Assembly: GCA_015499985.1 (NCBI GenBank)
Contig: JAAAUF010000246.1
Location: forward strand, 1 to 44,955
Origin: Haplosporangium gracile
Taxonomy: Eukaryota; Mortierellomycota; Mortierellomycetes; Mortierellales; Mortierellaceae
Length of the DNA stretch: 44,955 bases
Reading direction: 5' to 3'
Shown in pieces: positions 22,896 to 32,781 of the stretch. The position numbers and the translations under genes were made by a program. The notes beneath the pieces were generated by a model that saw only the letters and a list, made by a program, of their open reading frames with translations, had not been told where the DNA came from and did no database searches. Position 1 is the stretch's first letter; the number at the start of each line of letters is the position of its first letter.

Positions 22896-23790
22896 CTAGT
22901 GTTTTTGCTGTACTGTGCCTGTCCTCGTAAAAGTAAGCTTGGTGACAGTTTTGTCATTCATGAGAGCGGCCTCCATCATTTGAATGTCCCGACGCATACA
23001 GTACCTCGTATATACAACATTCCTCCAAGTCAGTATCAATCTTTTGGCCTTGGCTACATGCGCGCGAGTTGGGACTGTGATCCTTAGTTTGGGTGGTGCA
23101 AAATGCTAGAAGGAAGTTGAAGGCGGATCTGGAGAGCACAAGTCCCAGCAATTTTCGTTCGGTGTCTGTATATTGCCAACAACATTGTTGAGAACCTATC
23201 GTCGACAAGTCGTAGTCTCGATAAACTGTTTGATATTTTGGAGATCGCTGTTGTTGTCGCGTTATTGTTCCCACAATTAGCCCTGTCAGTCCTGGTTCTA
23301 GCTTTATTAGCCCTGAGACTCGCCAAGAGAATCGAATGGCCCTACATGGATATATCGCGCGCAGTTCGGCCAAAGCGCTGGACAAGACACGATATAGCGG
23401 ACGGCTCCTTGAGTTGGATGACACGGACAACGTCGTTAATGTCACATCCCATCCCAGCAGCCTCAGTTGATAGCAAGATTTTGATCCTGCCTTCTCGGAA
23501 GAGCTTTAAGGCGGTGGACTTGAATTCATCAGAATCAAGCGAATGAAAGGATGTGATGATATCCCGTTGGTCGTTGGCAACTGTGCTCCTCAGGCTCCGC
23601 AAGTAATCCCGCACGTCCTGTACGTTATTTCGGCCGTCGAAATATATAATGGTTTTTTGCACGTCATCCAGGAGGAAATCGAATGCCTGGAATGTGTTCT
23701 TGTGCGGAAGAAGTCGAACAGCAAGCCTGACATTCGGACGGTTGTAAACTATTCAAGCGAGGTAATGCTGGTTACTCGAAGTGGTGTAAG
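22896..23790 (-). pseudogene. Truncated RecQ-like DNA helicase remnant
   Basis: The minus strand encodes the second RecA lobe and zinc module of a RecQ-like helicase, interrupted by stops and frame changes. Readable: NRPNV near the upstream end (after an in-frame TGA), QKTIIYFDGRNNVQDV, a motif-V-like ILLSTEAAGMGCDI and a motif-VI-like LVQRFGRTARD. A TAG follows, then after a frame change KQFIETTTCRR, another stop, ENCWDLCSPDPPSTSF (the Cys pattern of the RecQ zinc-binding module) and a stop. Then comes a readable tail from PPKLRITVPTRAHV to a TAG at 22898-22896. The longest uninterrupted piece is 23662-23342. The first ATPase lobe (Walker A, DExH) is absent upstream, so this is a 5'-truncated, decayed copy. 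Such helicases are often multi-copy in fungal genomes and near telomeres. No function is expected. Confidence 0.75.
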
Positions 23791-24516
23791 AACTATTCTC
23801 TCTCTCAAATAAAGAATGCTTGATGGATTCAGATTAGAGTCCGAGTCAGTCCGAATAAGAATTCTCAAATTAGTGGCTATTCTCCTGTTAGACAGTTCAT
23901 TTTGTTTGAAACGTACAATACAGAAGCATAGCTGTGCAAACGGCTAGTATTTGATAAAAAAAAAAGTCATTCGCATCGTATACGGTTTACTCATCTTAAG
24001 GAGTGTATGGATAGTACCCCAAGATTACCAAGACGCTGCGCGAAGGCTGGGATGGTAACATGCCGTTGATGCAGCTCCTTATGATTATTGATGGGAGCAA
24101 TGTGGGGGATTTTGTGCCTGTAGGAGTGGTGGGCTTGCTCAATAGTGTGAAAAGTGTCAAGCGAGTACATGATCAGTTGGACCCCTCTGGCAGGGAGGGA
24201 AAAAAAACCCAATGTTGTTCTTATGATCATAAACGCGATATTGCTGTAAATTATGTTTATGCATAAATCATATCTGAATCTCTGAATATGCAGTCACTGT
24301 CATAGACGAGTCGCCCGTTAGCACGTCAGTAAGACTGTGGAGAACTACTATATCATCATAGTTCCATATATTAGGAAGGAGACAAGCCGGCGTATGCGGT
24401 TATTAGCGGGCCCAGGATCAAGGCTGTCTTATTGGATTCTACATGATGAGCGTTCTTGATGAAACGTTTAACACGCGACCTCCATTTGAGTGGCCACATC
24501 AGGCCCCAATCCCAAA
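23791..24516. other. Degenerate stretch between the two pseudogenes
   Basis: No supported gene. A minus-strand frame (24230-23991, about 79 codons) reads with a protein-like mix that includes LIMYSLDTFHTIEQAHHSYRH and PAFAQRLGNLGVLSIHSL. I cannot assign it. It may belong to another decayed accessory gene. Both strands are partly open here. Confidence 0.3.
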
Positions 24517-25113
24517 ATGTACGCGGTTCTTTTTGACAAGGTAGAGATTGTTGGCTGGAAGAAACCTGGAGTAGAGCAAAGTAACACCCACTACAGTACG
24601 TCCATGGACGAGTTTATGGACTCACATGTCAACCACCATTCAACTCGCAACAATACGCCTGTCGCTCCGTTCTTCTTCTCCATCAACAAGCCGTCGGGAC
24701 CAGACATGGTGTTCTTCATCCGAATCGACGGTGGTGCCTGTCTTTGTGCAGATATGAAATTGCATCAGAGTTCAGCTAAACTTTACAAGAAGGGCTGGGA
24801 TGAGGCACTGGTCACAATTTCGGCGTCTTACATTCGGGACCATGCCAAGGACTTCTGGAACTTCTACCCCGACAACATTTACATCAACATGGTCGTCGCC
24901 TACCCCATGAAATGTTCTTCCAGCTTGCCACCCCCAAGATGGACGCGAGCGACGAGCAGCAAGTCGTGATACATGTCAGCGACACCAACTTTGGCCAGAT
25001 TTTTTCGCAAAGAGCATGTCAAGTTCATTGACAGGCTCAAGAACGCCGGAAAACGAGCAACCAACGTCGTTGACAGTGACGATGAAGACCGCTCTAAAAA
25101 GCTAAGGACATAA
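24517..25113 (+). pseudogene. Decayed PD-(D/E)XK nuclease-like / Crinkler-type fragment
   Basis: A readable stretch from ATG 24517 gives about 130 residues beginning MYAVLFDKVEIVGWKKPG. It contains KPSGPDMVFFIRIDGG and then CADMKLHQ, that is PD..DxK spacing compatible with a PD-(D/E)XK nuclease core. ISASYIRDHAKDFW and a VVAYPMK strand follow. The frame then shifts near 24905-24912 into MFFQLATPKMDASDEQQVV and again near 25008 into KEHVKFIDRLKNAG, ending KKLRT at 25113. The three frames together read as one continuous C-terminal region, so two indels have broken it. A TGA lies just upstream of the first frame. From memory this resembles the C-terminal region of fungal Crinkler-like proteins with restriction-nuclease-type domains. 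That assignment is moderate at best. Confidence 0.5.
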
Positions 25114-25377
25114 TCGTTTGCTGAGAGGTGCTTTCCATTACATTTTTGAATAAAAGATGCTCGTTTCATCGCTATGTGTGGAGTACGAGACCAGAGAGGG
25201 TATGAAAAAATGAGGAGTAGGTGACTACATTAAACTGATTATTCCATCGTCAATCATGTGCTCGATACTGTCCTTCGTTCAGATAGAGTAGTCGGTATAT
25301 GGGGTTCCGCGGTCCTGTAATTCGAATACCCAGCACCACTCTCGTGCTCCTCTAACTCGTCTTTCTGCCCATCCCAC

Positions 25378-25970
25378 TCATCCCTTTCGGGATCTCACAA
25401 CCCAGTTCCAGAAATAAAACCACTGTCTCTTCCAGTGCATAGTGAAGAGAACAGGGATCGTCGTGTGCATTGACTCCAGGACCACCGAAATGCTCGGCAA
25501 TGGCGAATTAACCTGCACTTCGGTTGTCACAAGTGAACGTTCCGAGTAACTCTGGGTGCGGAAAATTTCGAAAATTTCTGAAACAGTAAATTCTTGTACT
25601 GGGCGCCAGTTCCGATAGATGGAGGTATGGCAAAGATGTGAGATTCCCGAAACCTTGTCCTTATTGCCCAGTGCACGCGCATAGTCAGCGTTGATCGAGC
25701 AATAGGGCTGGTGATCCTCTCCCTTTAGTATCCCATTCAGATAAACATACTTTGCCCATCATATGAGGGCTCCAAGGTGTCACAGGCTCGAGTAGCTCTG
25801 CCTGCAGTCGTGGTGGAGGCGAGGCGCATTTGATAACGAAAAATAGCAGATTTCTAGATCTAATCAAACATCATCAGGATCCACACTCAGCAAACGAAAC
25901 TTGGCATAGCTCTTGATCGTGTACTTGGAGTACTTGGTTTCCGCCACCTTGTCCAAAATCAGCCTCTATT
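25378..25970 (-). pseudogene. Unidentified decayed coding region
   Basis: On the minus strand an open stretch of 126 codons (25758-25378) has no ATG near its beginning but a protein-like composition, including WAKYVYLNGILKGEDHQPYC and ISHLCHTSIYRNWRPVQEF. Just upstream, in other frames and separated by stops, lie LILDKVAETKYSKYTIKSYA (ending at a TGA at 25866-25864) and a frame starting MRLASTTTAG. The pieces look like parts of one eroded gene. I recognise no family. It sits directly beside the two pseudogenes above. Confidence 0.35.
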
Positions 25971-26057
25971 TCATTTGGTAAAGATGGCACGTTGGTTAGT
26001 CGTTTGCGGTGTTTCGGTACCTTGTCTTCTATTCATCCAGATCAAAAAATGTCCCCT

Positions 26058-26096
26058 TAAAACCCTGAAAACCCTAAAATAACCCTGAAAACCCTT
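26058..26096. repeat. Short AACCCT-rich telomere-like patch
   Basis: Four AACCCT words in about 39 bases, separated by GAAA or AAAAT spacers. It resembles the C-strand of the TTAGGG telomere repeat but is irregular: CCCTAA appears only once. It lies next to the pseudogene cluster. Confidence 0.4.
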
Positions 26097-27410
26097 AATA
26101 ATTCTAAAACCCCGAATTTAGTCGTGCTCATCACTTTCTTCCCCATCGGAACTCGACCGCAGATATATCCTTGAACATCTTCATCGTAATCATTCTGGTC
26201 CACCAAATGACTATCAATATTATCCAATAATTCCAAGAGGCGTACCGATCAGTTACAGCCCTGCCCTAGAGCCACATGTCTAGAGACTTACGGGGATGCG
26301 ATGAGGGTGTGAGGCAGTGCGGGATAAAGTTGAAAGAGAACAGCAATTAAGGGAGAGTTGAGTGAGTGGGCTAAAAAAAAACAGATGAATTAAGTGATGT
26401 CTTCTGGGATTGATAGAGGGAGCAAGGGTTGAAAATAGCTTTCCACTGTTTGATTCCGACTTCCCAATAAATACCATGTGTCTAGTTTCCCTTTTGTCAA
26501 TGAGAACAACATACTAATCCACCAATAACTAACAACAAAAAATACAGCCGCAAAAAAGTCAATGATAGCTTCTGCAAGGAGTGGAGAAGAAAAGGAGACA
26601 ACTTCCGAGGACAGAAACCTCGTTTCGGGAGTTGGTGGTCCTTTTTATGCCGTTTTTCTATTTTTTCGCTTTCTTCTTCCTCAAATCGGCAACGACAAGA
26701 GATCGATCTCAAAAGGGCACGACAGTCGGACCGACCGACCAGCGGACCAGATGACCGTTGGAAAAAAAGAAGAGTGTTATTGCTTCTTCCCTATTGAGTG
26801 TGTTGTAAGGGGTGTTTGTCATCTGGCACACAAACGAGTATACGACCCTTATCACTCCATACCTGTCGTTTACACAAGTGCACCAAACGCCGAAAGCGAC
26901 AAGAGCAGAAAGCCAAGAGAGGCGAAGAAGAGAAAGGGGTTGTGGTGAGTGTTTGGGGAAAAGTAGACATGTGTTATTTTACTTTACCTATTGGTTCTGT
27001 TTTTTACTGCAAAAGCGCAAGGACGATGGAAAAAGTAAATAAACACAGTTCACTGTGTTTTTATTAACAGCTCCAACTGTTAGTGTCAATGTTGATGTGC
27101 TGATGTCCATGCCCATGCCACACTGGTCACGGCCCACTATTCAATTAAATGTTACTCAATTCAATTGAAATGGCTTTTTTTTTTTTATTTGTGTGGAGTT
27201 CGTCTTGATGGCATTTGGCTGTAGTTGCTGTTTGTTGTTGTTTTTGTTGCTGTTATTTAGATACACACATTTGTAACTGTTCTTAACAAAAAGGGTTCTT
27301 TCTCCTTAGTCCTTAGGCTTGCTTTCTTTTCATTGCTTGGCACGAACAGCAGCAACAAAAAGAATGGAAGAATACAAAAAAGAAGCAGGATGGGTTACTT
27401 TTTTCTATAA

Positions 27411-27448
27411 GGAAGGAAGGAAGGAAGGAAGGAAGGAAGGAAGGAAGG
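27411..27448. repeat. GGAA tetranucleotide microsatellite
   Basis: About 9.5 perfect copies of GGAA on the + strand, followed by degenerate GGGA. It lies in gene-free sequence. Confidence 0.95.
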
Positions 27449-28298
27449 GAGGGCCGAAAGAAAGGTCCCAAGGATAAATGAGAAGTAGTTTTATGGAAGA
27501 ATAACACCCTCTCTCTTCTCTTTATCTCTCTGTGCCTTCGCCTGCAAGGGTAAACAGAGCACAGATGTGTGTGTATGCGTGCGAATGTGTGTGTGCGTGT
27601 GCTTGAAATGATGAACGAGGGTGAGGGGAAGAAAAGAAAGGTTAAGGCAGGGCAGGATAGTGAGAGAAAAAAATGATAAAAAAGGTCCGCCGGGATACAT
27701 TTGAATAAAGACCATAGTCACCGCCACCACCACCAACATCAAAAAGAAAACCCATCCAATTGACCTCCTTTTCGCATTCTTTGCATTCCCTGCATCTTGA
27801 CCCTGTGTATATATGATTGCTTGATTGATTGATGATAGTAGTAACCCTTGTCTATCTTTGGTCCGAGTCCTCTCTCTATCTTTTTCTGGCGTGTTCGTGG
27901 TTATTGTCTAATGTGGTGTGGTCATTCATTATCCCGAGATCCCTTCCTCTTCTTCTCTGTCTTCCTCTGTTGCACCCTTGTAAACGAGACGCAGATCAGG
28001 ATGAATTGAAGGAAAGAACAACAAGGCCCTCAGACATACCAACTTGGGTATGTAGATATCTTTGCTTGTGCCCCTTGTCCTATCACTCACCCCCGTCCTT
28101 TACTTATTTTGAAGTGGCGATTACAACCAACGAAAGAAACATGGCCTATGCTTTTTAAATGTCTATGATTTTCTTTTGTGGCAATTGACCCTTTTGAGGG
28201 AAGGAGAAAGACGGAGGAGGAGGCCATGGAGATCACGATAATAAACACGAATAAAAGGAAGACGAAGGAGGGTCGCCCACTCAAGAGAAAGGGTATTA

Positions 28299-28347
28299 CG
28301 ACGACGACGACAAAGATGATGATGACGATGATGATGATGATGATGCT
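28299..28347. repeat. GAC/GAT trinucleotide repeat
   Basis: Mixed GAC and GAT triplets, interrupted by AAAGAT. It lies in gene-free sequence; further GAA/GAG triplets occur at about 28693-28730. Confidence 0.85.
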
Positions 28348-31300
28348 GATTTTTAGGTGCACAGGGCCTTATAATTTGCACTCATTCACTCATTTCCTTT
28401 TTTTTTGCTCTGTATTTGTTGGTAAACATAATGATACATACATACCTTTCCTTGCCTTCCTTCATAGAAAATGCGATGCGATGCGATGCTGATTATTCAT
28501 TCATTCATTCATTTTGGGTTTATTTGGGTCACTGGGTGGGTGACAGAGAATACACATCGAGAAGAGAGCGGAATTGTTTGCTTATTCGTTGTCAGTCAGG
28601 GTATCTAACAAAAGTAGAACGAGGGGATCATCGGATCAAGTAGCTGCAGTAGTAAGGCAGCAGCAACAGCAGAGAAGCAGTAGCAGTTTGAAAGAAGATA
28701 AAGAAGAAGAAGAAGAGGAGGAGGAAGAAGAAAGACAAGAGAAAAGAACACACGCAGGGGTCAAGGCATAGATAGTGCATATACACATACATATATAACA
28801 ATAAGTGAACAGAAGACACTCTAACCAGGGCCAGGCCGGGTCAGAGTAGAAAGTCGAGAGGCCCTTTTTTGTATATAAATTACTGATGACATTGATGACA
28901 TTGATGATATTGACGACATTGAAGATTATGATGGTTATGGGAGACCGATGGTGATCAGTTATGAAGAACAAAGAAAGTGTATTGGTCTCGGATGGTGATG
29001 GGTAGTATCCACTTCTGTAAACAATGAAGAACAAAGAAGAAGGAGAGTGTTCGGCAGAAGAGTGTGAGTGTGAAGAGAGGATGTTTACTCAGCAAGCATA
29101 ACCTACAAGCAAAATGCAGAAAGAAGGAAGCGACTTATTTCGGATTGACCATGAATGTTAATAATATCGCACAGAACGATTGAATACTATCCCTTATTGT
29201 GCAATTCAATTCAATTGGCATGCTCGCTGTGTCCACATCCGGATCGTATATAGAAAAAAGAAACAACCACTGCCTACCTGCGGCTACGGGCTTTGTTCGT
29301 CCTCTTTGGCTTTTCTACTCTTGCGGGCTTCTCTTCTTCCTCCTCTCTTCCTTCCTCACTTTCTTGAACCTGACTCTTCTTTCTTGTCTTCTTCATTCAA
29401 CTTCAGCAAACACTCATTCTCTTCTTGACCCTTTCTTCTGTCAATAACAACTACAACAACCTTCTTCGTCTCTCATTCAACTTGGGCCTTGTCTTCTTCA
29501 CCCTAGCTCAACTCATTCACCCTTCTCCTCAATCTCGTCTGCAACCTTCAGCAACAACTACTCCTTTTCAACTCGCCAATGCCCTGTCTCTTCTTGATCA
29601 TATCTTCCCTCACTTCAACTCACCCACCTTTCTTCTTACCTCAGTAGCCTACCTTCAACTTCTTTACCCTCGGCCATTTTTCTTTTTAATTGCTCCCTCC
29701 TCCTTTACTCATCCTCCTCGGACAACTGTCCTTTACACGCCACACCATTTTATACTACTCTACCGAGCAATCTTCTTTATTTTACACATCCTCAGAATCT
29801 CAACTGTAGTACACCCACGATTCGATTTCAACCCTGGACGTAAAAGCCCTTCTTCACTTTCTTCTTCCACTCTGATCCCTCCGTCAACGCAATAAGGAAC
29901 GGGGTATATCTATACATACAACAACCAACACAAAGGGTAAGCTATTTCCTCTTTCACTCCCCCTCCTTCTTTTCGTCCTTGTCCGTGTGTCCCTTTTATC
30001 CGCCTATCTCTTTCTTTCTTTCTCCTTAATGAGTGAGTATATGTGCTGCACTGGGATCGTTATTTTGTTGTTGTGCCTTTGCCTTCCCTTCATATTACAC
30101 CCTCGTCTTTTGTCCCTTCTCCGTCCCTCCTCCCCTCCTCTCCCCATGCAGACAGTTCTTTTTCATTGCTTTGCTTCGTTGATACTACCTATAGTCAATC
30201 TACATCCCATCTTGGTTTGAAAAGCTTTTAGCCCTTGGCAGTTGGCTCGTGAACAACAAAAGGGAAACGGGTGGGGTGTGTGAGTGCCAAAACACAAGGA
30301 CAAAGAAGAAGAAAAAGGGAAAAAATTAAAACGCTCTTTTTCTTCTTTGTCGTCCTCTTCTCCTTCTTACTTGCCATTTTCACCTCTTCTTCGTCGCCTT
30401 TAACTTTTTTTTCTTTCGCCGATTGATTGTCGTCTGTCCTCCTTTCCGTCCGTCTCCTTCTTTTTCTTCATTCTCTTGTGATCAGTAGCAAGGCAGCACT
30501 GCGTCCTTGAATGGTGAATGGTTTCTTCATGATTATATATGAGCACACAACAAACAAGCTTCCCTTGTCCGTTCATCCATCTCTTCCGGGCGAATTTCTT
30601 TTTATCTTAATTTTATATTTCAATGGGGTGTATTCTTGTTGCAGCTGCCACTGGTCGTACCTTTTTTTTCGTATACGAATATAGACTTTCGATGCGATGT
30701 GCGAGGCGATGGTGGGTTTCTTCCACTCTTTTTTTAGGTTACAATTTGACAAGGGAAAGAGAGTAGCGTGGCCTATCTCATTCTTCTTCATGGCCTAATC
30801 ACTCATTTTCAGTCAATACACCCCACAAAAACAACAACTACTACTGGTTCAGTGCCTTCCTCCATTACACTGTCAACTTTGTTCGAATACATCCTGGACA
30901 ACCATCTTGGTGACCCCGCACTCCATTCAAATACACGTACATGTTTTGCGGCGTCCAAGGGAAGCAATCGTAGCCGTGGTGCTGGACCCCACTGTATCAG
31001 GCGCTTAATCACTCAGTGAGTGACAGTGAATGAGTGAGAGTGAATGCGAATGAGATATTTTCCTCCGACGACAGCAACAGCAGCAGCAGCAGCAAACAGC
31101 AAACAGGACCCCTTGATCCATACCGGCTCTGGCCCTTCTTTCTTTCTCACCAATTGAAGCACACGCCTTTCTTTCCTCTTACTCCTTTCCACGGTACTCT
31201 CCTTAACTGTCCACGCTTTCCCCTTTTCCGTTCTCCCTTGCCATCACCATATTTTGTCGCCTTGTTTAAACCTACCTGCCTACCTGCCTTTAAAAACGAG

Positions 31301-32781
31301 GGCCGTATTGTAACAGATTGAGTCGCGCACACACTCACACCCCTCCAGAGATGACGATCCATAGGTCCACGCTACCCCTATTTCTTTTTTTTTCTTCGTT
31401 CTTTCAATCCGCCTGAATACAAACAACTAAACAATATAACATCAAGGAGAACTGTGCTGTGGGCTTACCCAGTCAGTCAGGCAGTCGGTGAACTGCAACA
31501 GCTTGTTTGTGTTCAATCCCGATCCTTCTCTTCCTTCCCTGTCATCATCATACTCAATAGTCATCTTCTTTCTTTTTCTCCTATGTGGTTTTTGGCACCT
31601 ATTCACTTTCATTCATTCAATGTATATAGTATCGCCCGTTTTTTCATTTGTCCCAGCTCACCCTAAAAGAACACACGTCCTTTCATTTCGCCCTTTGCGA
31701 AGTTGCACGCATATCGACAAGTAATGGCCATTTGTTATTGCCTACTCAGTCAAGCAGCCTCTTGCTTTTCTACATTTTTATTACTATCTGACCACTACTA
31801 GTTCTTTCAACTCCCTTTCTCAATCTTTCTTTCGTTTCTTTGTCCTGGCTGCTCTGCTCCATCTGTTCTTCTGTACCCGATCATGCTGTAGCCAGTCCAC
31901 TCTCTCTCTTCCTCTCATCACTTCCTTTGCTTCTGCTTCTGCCTCTGCCTCTGCCTCTTTATTTTCTTTCTCCGCCCATTCGTTATTATTTCTCCTTTGC
32001 GGCAACACACAGAACACACCCATACATTCATACACATTCATCCACATTCAATCAGTCGCACCGCAGTACAGCGTTGTGTTATTTGTGAGTAGACGCAGTC
32101 GGTCAACAGGCACAGGCAATCATCATCATCGTCGTTGTTCCTTCTTCGTTCTCTTCTGCGGCCAATTCTGCGCATCACTGCACATATCCTCACATCGCAT
32201 CACCCACACTTTCTTTGTTTTTTCTTGTTTCAACAACATACCTCCTCTTGTTTGTCCTACCCCACCACCCTCCCAGTGCTCTGTTGGCTCAATTGACCCT
32301 TGCTAAGTCTTTTCAGGTGGTGGCACCTACTCTTGCTTCTGCTGCGAATACACTATATAAAGCCCTTTGTGCCTCCACCCTTTTTCATCAACGCCTTCAC
32401 TTTCTTTACATATATATTCAGACACTTCGTTGTGAACCACGCGAATCTCTCTATCTTATCTTTATATTCTTCCATTTTCTCCTTTTGCCCTCGCTTTTTA
32501 TTTATTTTTTCTCGTTCTCTTTGTCTTGGGCCTGCAGCACACGCACACACACACTCTCTCTCCTACTTTCTTGAACACAACTCAAACTTGGAACAGACCA
32601 ACAACCCAAAAAGCAATCTCTTTTCCCTCAAAAAAAATAATCTTTCCTTGCATTAACCAACTTCTTCTGTTGCAACGCCCTACTCCTTACCTCATTCTCT
32701 TTTTTCCTCCTCCTCCCTTCCCTTTCCTTCTTCTCTTCTCTCTTTCCTCTCTCCCCAACACACAGACCCATTTCATAAATC

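Larger units (their letters stand above)
25971..32781. other. 6.8-kb gene-free region with long pyrimidine-rich tract
   Basis: I support no gene here. Contents: an ACCCT-rich patch at about 26058-26096, the GGAA and GAC/GAT microsatellites, a degenerate 9-bp repeat of the ATTGATGAC type at about 28880-28930, and a short CAG repeat at about 31070-31096. From about 29280 to the kinase start the + strand is overwhelmingly C/T-rich. Some of this is probably the promoter and 5' leader of the kinase gene. A donor-like AAAGG|GTAAGC at about 29936 and an acceptor-like CACAG just before the ATG (about 32765) could bound a leader intron, but nothing proves it. A 156-codon frame at 29425-29895 contains no ATG codon and is not called. 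Confidence 0.4.

Noticed and set aside
28628..29034. Minus-strand frame of 132 codons with hydrophobic stretches
   Set aside because: The translation is made of Ser, Leu and Cys runs from GAA/GAG and GAT repeats; low complexity only.
29425..29895. 156-codon plus-strand frame before the kinase
   Set aside because: It contains no ATG codon at all, and its composition follows the C/T-rich DNA.
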